Source: Carya illinoinensis (taxonomy: Eukaryota; Streptophyta; Magnoliopsida; Fagales; Juglandaceae). From it: a DNA stretch of 64,000 bases. A program made the position numbers and the translations under genes. Below are positions 47,712-57,245 of the stretch, piece by piece; positions within the stretch are counted from its first letter, which is position 1, and each line of letters begins with the position of its first letter. The notes under the pieces were generated by a model that worked only from the letters and a program-made list of their open reading frames with translations, ran no database searches and was not told the DNA's origin. Where the stretch lies: contig NC_056753.1 of NCBI RefSeq assembly GCF_018687715.1, positions 13,451,001 to 13,515,000 on the forward strand, given 5' to 3'.

Positions 47712-48990
47712 ATGGCTGAAGAAGGACACAATAATAGGGAAATGGTAAATCCTAATAGGACACTTAGAGAATATTTACATCCTGTTAGGACCACCACTCC
47801 ATCATGCATCATTACACCTTTGAATGCTCATAATTTCAATTGTAAACCTGGAATGATACCATTAATTCCACATTTTCATGGCATGGAATCTGAAAACCCT
47901 TATTTGCATATCAAAGAGTTTGAAGAGGTTTGTTCTATATTCATGGACCGGACCTGCACTGAGGAGGTCATTAGACTAAAATTATTTCCATTTTCCTTGA
48001 AAGATAAAGCAAAAACATGGTTGAATTCATTAAGACCCAGAACCATAGGTACTTGGCAAGAGATGCAAGCAGGATTTTTGAAAAAATTCTTCCCAATGCA
48101 TAGGACAAATGCTTTGAAAAGACAGATCATGAATTTTTCTCAAAAGGATTCTGAAACTTTTTATCAATGTTGGGAAAGGTTCAAAGATCTATTAGATTCA
48201 TGCCCACACCATGGTTATGAACATTGGCGTGTGATTAGTTTTTTTTTATGAAAGTTTGACACCTAAAATGCGCCAATTTGTACAAACCATGTGTAATGGA
48301 GAATTTTTTGACAAAGAGCCCGATGAGGCATTTGAATATTTTGATTATCTTGCTGAAAATGCCCAATCTTGGGACACAACTGATGTGCATGATAGGTCTA
48401 GGCAAGTTGAGTCTAGTCATGGGAAATATACTATAAATGAAGATGATGATTTGCGTGCTAAATTAACCTTGCTGTCTAGAAAAGTGTAAGCCATGGAATT
48501 GAAGAAAGTAAATGAAGTGCATGCTGTTCCTAAATTTTCTGAGAAGTGTGGCATATGTGAGGATCATGGGCATTCAACTAATGAATGTCCCCTGATCCCT
48601 GCTTTCAAAGAAGTATTGTTGGACCAATCTAATGCTGTAAACATGATACATAAACCATATTCTGGTCCTAACTCTAATTCTTATAATCCAGGATGGAGGG
48701 GTCACCCAAATTTCAGTTGGAGGGGTGACCAGCATGTAGCTCCAGCAACCTTGGCTCCGAGGCCCTCTCAACTCACAATTCAAGCACCTCCAATGTAAAA
48801 GAAGGGACTTGAAGATACGATTCAGCAGCTGAGTGTGACACTTCAACAGTTCATGCAAGGTCAAGCAACACTCAACAACCAGAATTCATTGGCAATTAAT
48901 GACATACGGAGTTCCCTCACAAGGCTAACTACATCTTTAAGTACCCAAGAGAAGGGTAAATTTCCTGCATAGTCACAACCAAATCCACAA
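47712..48990 (+). pseudogene. gag: gag of the 12-kb element
   Basis: ATG at 47712 (MAEEGHNNRE; an upstream in-frame ATG at 47586 is less likely). Core FHGMESENPYLHIKEFEEV and LKLFPFSLKDKAKTWL, the lineage's gag signature. A one-base insertion in a T run (48239-48247) shifts the frame after RVISFF. Gag then continues (YESLTPKMRQFV) with stops at 48487, 48796 and 48970, apparently single substitutions. The CCHC knuckle CGICEDHGHSTNEC is at 48547-48588 and the linker NSYNPGWRGHPNFSW at about 48675-48720. Capsid protein would package element RNA; this copy is broken but only lightly. Confidence 0.88.
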
Positions 48991-49005
48991 GGGCAGCCTC
49001 ATCAA

Positions 49006-50460
49006 GTGCAAGCAATAAGTGAGGATCCTAACTTAAAGTCGGTCAAAGCGGTGACTACTTTAAGAAGCGGTAAGGTGGTAAACATTCCAGCACATGAGCC
49101 ATACAATTCTGGTAAGGCTTCTAACCCTTCTAATAAAGATGGAGAGCATGTGTCTGATGAGCATGAGAAAATTCATTGTCCTATACCTGCTCCTTTTCCT
49201 CAACGATTAGTTCCGTTGCATAAAGATAAGCATCTTGCTAAAATTCTTGAGGTTTTTAGGCAAGTTAGGATTAACATCCCTTTGTTAGATGCTATTCAGC
49301 AAATTCCTGCTTATGCAAAATTTTTAAAGGATCTATGCACTGTGAAAAGAAAGTTGAATGTGCAAAAGAAAGCTTTCCTTACTGAGCAGGTTAGTGCTAT
49401 CATTCAGAGTAATACACCACCTAAATACAAGGACCCTGGAGCACCTACAATTGCTTGTATGATAGGAAATTCAAAAATTGGTCACGCTTTGTTGGATCTT
49501 GGTTCAAGTGTCAATTTATTGCCTTACACTGTGTATGAACAGCTTGGTTTAGGTGAACTGAAATCCACACCCATCATTTTGCAACTTGCTGATAGATCAA
49601 TAAAAATGCCTAGGGGTATAGTTGAGGATGTTTTGGTTCAAGTTGATAAATTTTACTATCCTGTGGATTTTGTGGTGCTTGATATGAACTTGTCAAATCC
49701 ATCTACTTTCCAAGCTCTTGTAATTCTTGGTAGACCATTTCTTGCTACATCTAATGCATTAATTAATTGTAGAAGTGGAATTTTGAAATTGAGTTTTGGA
49801 AACATGACATTGGAGCTGAATATCTTTAATACTTGCAGGCAACCTCAAGATTTAGAAGAAGTTAAGGAAGTTAATTTGCTGGAAAATATCCTTGATGAGG
49901 ACTTTCACTTGAATCTTCCTTCTACTGATTTACATTTGTCATTAGAAAGTGTGCTAAGTGATGTAAATATACTTGATGATACTTCTAATGTTTCTTTCGC
50001 AGGAACCGGGCATGGGGTGCCTTGGCAACCAATGTTTGCAGAGTCGCCACCTTGGGCAGCACCCATAAAACCATCTTCAGATGACAGACACCATCTGATT
50101 GGAGCACTCAAGACACTTGAAAATTCAAATCTGAGGTTGAATAATTTTTTTTATGATGACCTTCACTTGTTTAAATATTGCTCTGACCAAATGTTTCGAA
50201 GATGTTTAGCCAACAAACACATCCAAAGTAAGATTTTTGATCCTGGTAAGTTAAGGTCTCGATGGAGTGGGCCGTACATTGTAAAGACCGTTCATCCTCA
50301 TGGTGCAGTAGACATTGTCAATTCGAAGAACGGTAATAGCTTCACTGTCAACGGACAACGTCTAAAGTCATTTCTGAAGGTCTTTGATCCACATGATGAG
50401 ATCTTGCATGTGGATCAAAGACCTTCAGAAAACGGTTGTCCGTTGGGGGGTGTGGACTGA
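49006..50460 (+). CDS. Protease fused in frame to integrase C-terminus
   Basis: A 484-codon open frame in the same frame as the end of gag; the ATG at 49006 follows the last gag stop. Residues 1-150 are the gag-protease linker ([14 protein letters not shown]). The protease active site is Asp164 in [14 protein letters not shown], and the lineage's [18 protein letters not shown] follows. After about residue 340 it jumps to [19 protein letters not shown], the linker before the integrase zinc finger. It then jumps again to [13 protein letters not shown] (Trp420, Gly422-Tyr424), the integrase C-terminal GPY module, and NGQRLK. RT, RNase H, zinc finger and catalytic core are gone, yet both junctions are in frame. 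It ends in an inverted repeat and GVD stop. Confidence 0.9.
   Translation: MQAISEDPNLKSVKAVTTLRSGKVVNIPAHEPYNSGKASNPSNKDGEHVSDEHEKIHCPIPAPFPQRLVPLHKDKHLAKILEVFRQVRINIPLLDAIQQIPAYAKFLKDLCTVKRKLNVQKKAFLTEQVSAIIQSNTPPKYKDPGAPTIACMIGNSKIGHALLDLGSSVNLLPYTVYEQLGLGELKSTPIILQLADRSIKMPRGIVEDVLVQVDKFYYPVDFVVLDMNLSNPSTFQALVILGRPFLATSNALINCRSGILKLSFGNMTLELNIFNTCRQPQDLEEVKEVNLLENILDEDFHLNLPSTDLHLSLESVLSDVNILDDTSNVSFAGTGHGVPWQPMFAESPPWAAPIKPSSDDRHHLIGALKTLENSNLRLNNFFYDDLHLFKYCSDQMFRRCLANKHIQSKIFDPGKLRSRWSGPYIVKTVHPHGAVDIVNSKNGNSFTVNGQRLKSFLKVFDPHDEILHVDQRPSENGCPLGGVD
50350..50455 (+). repeat. Perfect 25-bp fold-back followed by G-rich tract
   Basis: TTTCTGAAGGTCTTTGATCC-ACATG (50371-50395) is exactly repeated in inverse orientation at 50407-50431 across an 11-nt loop. 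Outer arms AACGGACAAC (50350-50359) and GTTGTCCGTT (50435-50444) add 10 bp beyond an internal bulge. GTTGGGGGGTGTGG (50442-50455) follows directly. It lies at the end of the pol ORF and contributes its last residues. Confidence 0.92.
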
Positions 50461-50794
50461 AGAAAACGGTGCGTTAGTAGACACTGTAGATAGTTGAAAA
50501 AAATAATTGGATCCGTCCGTGACCTGACAAGTGTGGCTGGAGATTTGAAAAAAATCGCCTAATGTTGTTGACAAACGAGATTGAAGGCTCCGAGTTTCTA
50601 AGAAATGTCATTTTCACCGAAAAAAAAAAATCACATTACTCTTTGACTTGGATGATAGCTCGTCTGGTTCTTTATGCTATCTCTATAAAATCAGTCCTGA
50701 AGTTCATCCAATCTGCATCAAGTTTTCTTCTCATCTCTATAACTCATCTGCATTCTTTCAACATTCTCGTTTTAAGCCTTCTATTCTTTTGTCA
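50461..50794 (+). other. Spacer between pol and the coiled-coil ORF
   Basis: No stop is seen in the coiled-coil frame back to at least 50648, but the peptide there is Ser/Phe-rich and unconvincing. No splice site was assigned. Confidence 0.4.
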
Positions 50795-51232
50795 ATGGCT
50801 CATTCTTCTAACATTTCTCTAGATCCATCCATGAGGCATTCTGCATCTCAACCTCCTGTCCTTTCTGTAGCTACCATTGGTGCCATGTTGCAACAAGAGA
50901 ATAATAGTTTGGCTAATAAGTTAGACTCCGATGCTATCTAAGACTTGGTGAGTCTTGGGACTCGCTACTCATCCTCTATTGTTGCTTTTTCCCAGCGGAT
51001 ACAAGCCAAAAACCATGAGGTTGAAAGGCTTAAAGAACAAATTGTTGTACTTCAACGAATTGTTCAAGAGTCTCACACAAGGGAAGGAATCATTCGGCAG
51101 AAGAATAAACAGTTGAAATCTTTGTTAGATTCTTCATTCCGCTTGCCAGTTCCCATGGATAGGGATGACATGATATTGTATGAAGAGAATGAGCATCTCA
51201 AACATGAGGCTAAGAACCTCAAGTTTATGTAA
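50795..51232 (+). pseudogene. Coiled-coil ORF in the env position
   Basis: ATG at 50795 (MAHSSNISLDPSMRHS) to TAA at 51230, about 145 codons with one in-frame TAA at 50939-50941 between DSDAI and DLVSLGTRY. The second half is a clear coiled coil (QRIQAKNHEVERLKEQIVVL, then QKNKQLKSLL) followed by a compact motif LPVPMDRDDMILYEENEHLK and HEAKNLKF. It is not envelope-like: no signal peptide or membrane segment. It sits between pol and the internal purine tract, where Athila elements may carry env-like genes. Function unknown; a gag-interacting or host-derived accessory protein are possibilities. Confidence 0.7.
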
Positions 51233-51524
51233 AAGTAAAAAAAAAAAAAAAAATATCTCTGTTAGATTCTCTCTATTTGCACCTGAGGAATCTATTCTAC
51301 ATTTGCTTGATCCTAATTGATGGATCTTGATCTATCCATTTCTTTTCATTGTTTTCTTTTGTTCTTCAGTTTTTATCTTTTATTTTGGTTGCATTCCCTT
51401 CAAAGCTATCCAGGTACTTCCTTTTCCTCTTTCCTTCAGTTTTTCTTTGAATTTTCAATTCTTCTTTTAGTTGTTTTGCCCCTTAACTGCTCTCTTTGTG
51501 TAAATTCTTTCGTTTCTCTTGCAT

Positions 51525-51560
51525 CATTGAGGACAATGCTACAATCTAGTTGGGGGGTGG
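51525..51560 (+). promoter_or_regulatory. Internal hairpin plus purine tract
   Basis: CATT - GAGGAC - AATG (51525-51538), 9 nt, then AGTTGGGGGGTGG (51548-51560). The latter is nearly identical to the 3' purine tract 0.95 kb downstream. It could be a second plus-strand initiation site. Confidence 0.6.
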
Positions 51561-51950
51561 AAGAGAATTTATTTCTTTGTTTGCATGCCTTAGACATATC
51601 TTGGTTCACCTTAAAAAAAAAAAAAAGATTTGTTGAGGTCATGGAACATGTGGAATGTAATGCAAATAAGAGTTTATGTCAAAAGAGGAATTTATCCATT
51701 TTTATTTAGTTGTTAAACCAAGGGAAAGATGTTAAAAGTTTTGCTAAAACACACACAACACATACCCGGAAGGCCTAGAAAGACTACATTGAGTCATTGT
51801 TGGTTGATTTACACTTCAATTGTTTGAGACTCTAATGAACCATATCCTAATGGCTTAGGAAGAGATCTGAAATGAATTAAATGAGAAAAGGGACAAGCCA
51901 GGGATCAAAAATAAAAAAAAAATAAAAATAAAAATAAAAGAAGAGAAAAA

Positions 51951-52107
51951 TCCTTTAGGTAGACTAGTGGTAAGGGCTGACTTATGAAAGTGTGGGTAGG
52001 CGCACATTCATAGGTCTGATTCCCCCACTAGGAGATCTAAAAACATAAATTACATCTGTGTAGTGGAAAAGGCTGCCTATTACCGGGGTCCTTACAAAAA
52101 AAAAAAA
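51951..52107 (+). mobile_element. tRNA-derived SINE
   Basis: TAGACTAGTGGTAAGGGC (51960-51977) fits a pol III A box and GGTCTGATTCC (52013-52023) a B box, spaced as in tRNA-derived SINEs. The body ends GGGGTCCTTAC and an A12 tail. A related copy lies on the opposite strand at 56489-56602. No clear target duplication was identified. Confidence 0.7.
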
Positions 52108-52468
52108 GTAGGCGCCTTTCAAAGTGTAATAGCGTGAAGGCCGCCACTACAATGGTTTTGAATTAGAGTAAGACCATGTGGTTTTCTCAGATTGGTTGTT
52201 GTGATTGAAACTGTTAATGTCTCTTGGTAGTCGATCTTGGAATTCTAACCCCATTTCCATGCACTTGAAAGAAAGCAAGCTTTGTTACATGTAATTCCCT
52301 TGGTTGATTAATTAAATTGTGTATAAATCTCTTAGTTGATACAAAATTCATATTAATCTATCTCCAGTGTTCTTAAATTCAACAAGTCTATTTCATAGCA
52401 TGTGATTCTCGAAATTCTTTTGAAATTGTAGTTAGAAATCTCACCCTCGCATGAATTCGTTCACTTTA

Positions 52469-52504
52469 TTTGCTAGAGTCTAGCAAAAAGCTAGTTGGGG
52501 GGTG
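52469..52504 (+). promoter_or_regulatory. 3' polypurine tract and adjacent hairpin
   Basis: TTTGCTAGA (52469-52477), G, TCTAGCAAA (52479-52487), then AAGCT and AGTTGGGGGGTG (52493-52504) abutting the LTR. The purine tract primes plus-strand synthesis; the hairpin is shared in position with the other Athila-like elements. Confidence 0.88.
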
Positions 52505-54735
52505 TGATGAAGCGCTAAAATTGCATGATTAAGTTACTTAAGCGAACAAATTGTTTAATAAAAAATGATTTAAGTACTTAATTATGCAATAGATCACATT
52601 ACTTGAGTCAATTGATAAATTCTGGTATTTTGGTGCTTAAAAAGATTTATAATGCAATTGTTTCACATGAAAATAAATATTTCATTTTTATTCCTCTCAT
52701 AACAGGGATAGTTTGGGCAATACACAGCAAAGATATCATTCAAGTGTGAATGCACACATGCAAGCCAGCCTCATTTGGACAGCACTCACTACACGTGCTG
52801 ACCATTGCAAGACAAGCACCTCACATGCAATAAACCACACCAGTGCACACAAGCAAAAGCACCATTCGGACACACACATGCAGTGGACTCAAATGCACAC
52901 ATTCGAACACCATGCAGTAGACTCACACACGCTGTACAGCAGCAGAAAGAAACCTGCAGAAGGCACTCGGACGTTATAGTATGCAAATCACACATGCAGA
53001 AAAACAGATAGCAATCATTCGAAATGCACATATGCAGAAAATGTGGTCCCACACATACAAACCAACACATGCAAACATGCATGCAAACATGCATTCGGAC
53101 CACATGGACAGCACACATGCAGCAGGTCAGCAGAAGAAAAAAAAGAAAAAAAGAAGCAGATGGCCTTTGACAACTCAAAGAAACACATGCTGGAACCGAA
53201 AACACCTGGGGACCACTCAGTAGAAAGACAGCAGATTCTTTCTCATTCGGTGGTAGCCTTTAGCAGTTGAAGACAGCAAGAGATCACATGGGCTGCCTTT
53301 ACTTTTCAAACTTGTTTTATACGAGAGTTTTCGGTTTGGTACAGGAGGGTCTTTCTTTTCTTTCTTTTTCGTTTAAGACAGTGCAGTAGCTTAGCTTGTT
53401 TTTATTTTCTTCTTTCTTTTTCAGTCGGCTGTTTTCATTTTTTTATTGAACAACGCTGTCTTCGTTTGGACGGAGGGTGTGTTCTTACATTCATTTTTTT
53501 TCATTTCAGTTTTATTCCATTGGGCGGCTTGTTTATTTTTTTTCTTTTCGTTCTTGTTAGTTTAGAGTTTAAGAGACGGCTGGAATTTATTTTCTGTCAC
53601 TTTTACCTTTTCGTTTACGTTGCTTGTTGTAGTTTTTCACACCGGGTCAGCTACAGACCAGGGGAGTTCTTTCATTTTCTTTCTTTTTCGTTTAAGCTGA
53701 AGAAGCAACATAGTTTTTAGTTTTATTGTTCTTTTCTTTTAGTTTAGAGGAGACGGACGGAACTCTTGCATAGATTGTTTCATTTTATTTTCTTCTGGGC
53801 GTCGGCTTTATTTTTGCCTCTTTGGTTTTCTTCTAGTTTTTTTCTCTTTTGGTTTTGGGACAGCATTGTGGGTTCATAGTATAGTGTTTTCGGCTCCAGA
53901 CGTAAGGAGGCGGCTAGTAATTAATTTTGTTCTTCTCGCTTTACGTTTTTAGCTTTTTCTTTTTTTTCTTTTTCCCAGTTTTTACTTCTTAGTTCTTAGT
54001 TGTTTCCGCTTATAAGTCTTGCGAATTCATTGGGCGTTTTTACTTTTCAGCTTGGTGTTTATTTTTATTTTGTGTATTTTTTTTCTCTTAGATTTTATCA
54101 TGGTTGAACTTAGATTAATTTTTATTGTCAGAAACATCATGTGCAGCTAATTTTAGAAACTTGGGTTGTGGAATGAGATTTAATTTATTTCAGGTTCTAG
54201 TTTAATGTAATATTTTGTTGATAAATATTGATTTCACTATATTACTAGTCGGATTTAAATTGAAAATAGATTGAAGCTCTTGCTCTTGTTTTGTTGTTGA
54301 CGTAAGGCACAACAAAAGTTTGAAAATTATCAAGGCTTCTCTCGTTTGTTTGTTAATGTGTGTTCGGCTAGTAAAATAGAAAATCCCTTAGGAAACTATT
54401 GCAAAACTTGAGCTTAACCTTTTTATCTTCCGATTATCAATGCCTTGATTGGGTTGTTAATCGAGAAAATTATCTAGAATCCAAAATAAAGAGAGTCCCA
54501 AACCCAACCCAAGTGTTCATTAATTTGTTTTTTTTTAGAAACTCTAATTTCAATTTCGATTATCTTTTTACATTGCATTTTAATTTTATTTTCATCTCTC
54601 ATACTCGATTCATTTGTTACTCACAAATTTCTTATACGCTTTGATAACCCTTTATCCCTGTGGAATACGATCCTGGACTTATCCTTGATACAACTTGACA
54701 CTTCTACACTTGGAAGCACATTCGAAACCGAGTCA
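52505..54735 (+). repeat. 3' LTR of the 12-kb element
   Basis: 2231 bp, co-linear with the 5' LTR. The one-base length difference is in a T run near 53961. Confidence 0.93.
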
Positions 54736-54740
54736 ATGGC

Positions 54741-56018
54741 CTACTTGTGGCAAGATTTATATGGGAAGCATGCTACCCGGACTGGTTGTCCAATGTGGTG
54801 CTTGTGAAAAAGCCTAATGGTAAGTAGAGGATGTGCGTAGACTTCATAGACCTAAACAAATCATGCACGAAGGATAGTTTCCCGCTCCCCCTGTATTGAC
54901 CTCATTGTGGATTCCATGGTCGGCCATTGCATGTTAAGCTTTATGGATGCTTACTCCAGATACAATCAGATTCGCATTAATCCTAGCGACGAGGAGAAGA
55001 TGTCATTAATCACCAATCGAGGGCTATACTGTTGTTCAGCCATGTCGTTTGGTCTAAAAAACACGGGAGGCACCTACCAACGTCTAGTTAACTGAATGTA
55101 CAAAGCCAAATAAAGAGGAATATGTAGGTATACCTGGACGATTTGCTGGTCAAAAGCAAGGACCTGGCATAGCACTTAAGCGACCTCCTAGAAGCCTTTG
55201 CAGTGCTAAGAAGGTACAAAATGAAGCTGAATCCCGCCAAATGTGTGTTTAGATTGGGGTCAGGAAAGTTTCTTGGGTTTGTTGTATCCGAGAGAGAAAT
55301 CGAAGCCAACCCCAAAAATGTGAACGCTGTCTTAGACATGCCCGCTCCCCAGAGCATTAACAATGTACAGAAGCTTGCCGATCGACTGGTGGCTCTTAAC
55401 AACTTCATGTCACAGTAAACTAACAAGTGTCTACCTTTCTTTAGAGTGCTGCAGAAGGCTCAAGATTGGAATGAAGAGTGTGACGCTGCATTCACTGTGC
55501 TCTAGAAGTACTTGACCAACCCTCCACTACTCAGTCAACCCCAATGCGGGAAAATGCTGATCCTGTATCTATCCGTCTCCCCACAAGCTGTTTCTTCAGC
55601 CTTAGTGTGAGACGATGACGATGGCTGACAATCTATTATGTCAGCCGGGCATATAGGGAAGCAAAAGTCAGATACCCTCGTATTGAGTAGCTCGCCTTCG
55701 TACTAATAATAACTACTTGCAAGCTTTGACCATATTTCAAGGCACACCCAGTCAAGGTCCTCACATAAGCCCCCTTTAGAAAGGCCCTACAACATCCGGA
55801 TGCCTCAAGTCACCTCATTAACTGGTCCATGGAATTGAGTGAGTTCGACATTGAGTACGCCCCGTTTACCTCCTTAAAAGGACAGGTCTTGGTAGATTTC
55901 ATCGCGGAGTTCACCGGCTTCGCTAGGGAGGAAGGACATGCACCACTTGTGAAGCCCTGTCAAGTTTTCATTGATGGCTCCTCTTGCTGAGCTGGATGGA
56001 GAGTGGGGGTGCATATCA
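54741..56018 (+). pseudogene. Tat-like RT and RNase H, decayed
   Basis: Continues the Tat-like pol after the inserted element: FIWEACYPDWLSNVVLVKKP, MCVDFIDLNKSC, SFMDAYSRYNQI, the RT active site as VYLDDLLVKSK (about 55125) and MKLNPAKCVF. Later blocks INWSMELSEFDIEYAP and VFIDGSSC correspond to the connection and the additional plant-type RNase H that marks the Tat lineage. Many stops and at least one frameshift (near 54895) make it dead. It ends abruptly at the purine tract of the next element. Confidence 0.85.
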
Positions 56019-56022
56019 ATCA

Positions 56023-56060
56023 CACCCCCCAACTAGCGTTTTGCTAGTCTCTTAGCAAAA
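56023..56060 (-). promoter_or_regulatory. 3' polypurine tract and adjacent hairpin
   Basis: In element sense: TTTTGCTA (56060-56053), 6-nt loop, TAGCAAAA (56046-56039), ACGCT, then AGTTGGGGGGTG (56034-56023). Confidence 0.85.
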
Positions 56061-57245
56061 TAGTGAAATATAATTGAACAAAATATTGCAATAAGACAAC
56101 CTTTCGCTTATAAGCACACCAACCAGCCACTTAAATTCTCAATCACAGAGATGTCACTTCTCATAAATTCAAATCAATGTATCATCTTCAAAGGACTACT
56201 TAGTGTATCTTCCACATTGGATTGAGGTAAAACTCTTAGAGACACAAGCCCTTCACCATATCTTTCAAAAAACATTTGTGTGTGTACACTGAACATCTTA
56301 AATATTTTCCACTTGAAGATTGATCATTACTGATCCTCACTACTTCAAAGTTGAAGGGTCTAGCAGTTTTGCACCAACTCTGTTTAAAAGTCGTTCCACA
56401 TTTATTTATTGACTTCCAACTCCCAAAATTTGGGCAACTGTTTCTAGCCCTTTACTCAGGAAGTTTCATTGAGTTGCCCTTACTATTGCGATTTTATTTT
56501 TTTATACGGCTTCGCACAATGGGGAATGGAACTCAGGATCATGTGCCTAACCCGCACATTCCCAAGTTCGCCCTTATCACTGATATGGGCCCAGGGTAGC
56601 TCTTTTTTTTTTTGTTTTTTTTAATAGGCACAACTTAGTAGTCCTACATTGTATTTCTCTCTATTCTGGTCAAGTGGTAAGTAAATAAGAACAAATGTGA
56701 GGTGTGAAGTGAAAGGGCAGTTATCTCCTAATTGTTTTGCCTTTCATCCACACAAAATCAATTCTGAAGTCGTTATCAGCATGCTTCCAAACTTAGATAT
56801 CAGAGAAGTTCTATCACTATTCATGATTCATCAGTGTCAAAGCTACGTGCTTATGAAGGAAAAATTGTTTATCAAGCATTAACAAAGTTCAATAGCAATC
56901 ACTATCAAACTATGAATTAGCACTTTACTCATTCAGCCTAAACACATGACAACACATGATCTCAAATTCCAATTCACTCCCCCCCTAACTGAATAATGCA
57001 GTGTCCTCAATGCTAACAGGAAAAGAAAGAAAAACAATGTAAAGGCAAGCAAACAATGCGGAAAATTAAACAAGGAAAATAAAACAAACAACAAAATAAA
57101 AAAAATAAATAACAAAAGAGATGGCATTCAGGGATCACAAGGCTTCTGGACAAAAAGAGTTTCATTACCTGGGTCATAAGTGGAAATAAAAGGCTTAAGG
57201 CACTGACCATTAACAGTGAATGATGTATTACTCTTAGGATTCTAA
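56061..57245 (-). other. 3' non-coding region of Athila-like element 2
   Basis: No gene supported. It contains an opposite-strand SINE (56489-56602) and an internal hairpin (GCATT - GAGGAC - ACTGC, one mismatch, 57013-56998 in element sense) followed by AGTTAGGGGGGGAGTG (56990-56975). Confidence 0.6.
56489..56602 (-). mobile_element. tRNA-derived SINE, second copy
   Basis: Minus-strand ATCAGTGATAAGGGCGAACTT, GGGTTAGGCACAT and a B-box-like GATCCTGAGTTCC, ending in an A-rich tail toward 56489. It aligns with 51962-52030: AGTG.TAAGGGC..ACTT, GTG.GGGT..GGC.CAT and TCC are shared. Confidence 0.6.

Larger units (their letters stand above)
51233..52468 (+). other. 3' non-coding region of the 12-kb element
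   Basis: Holds a GAGGAC-loop hairpin with internal purine tract (51525-51560), A-rich runs and a SINE (51951-52107). A 130-codon frame at 51317 is T-rich and not supported as a gene. Confidence 0.6.
42706..54735 (+). mobile_element. Complete 12-kb Athila-like element, RT-deleted
   Basis: LTRs 42706-44935 and 52505-54735, target duplication ATGGC (42701-42705 and 54736-54740), tRNA-Asp primer site and 3' purine tract. By eye the LTRs differ at roughly 35-40 of 2230 positions, mostly transitions, so it is a fairly young insertion. It encodes gag, a protease fused to the integrase C-terminus, and a downstream coiled-coil ORF. RT, RNase H and the integrase core are absent, so it is non-autonomous. 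It interrupts the RT region of a Tat-like element without frame loss once the duplication is removed. Confidence 0.95.

Noticed and set aside
51317..51709. 130-codon plus-strand frame after the coiled-coil ORF
   Set aside because: Phe/Leu-rich translation of a T-rich region; contains the internal purine tract and poly-A run.
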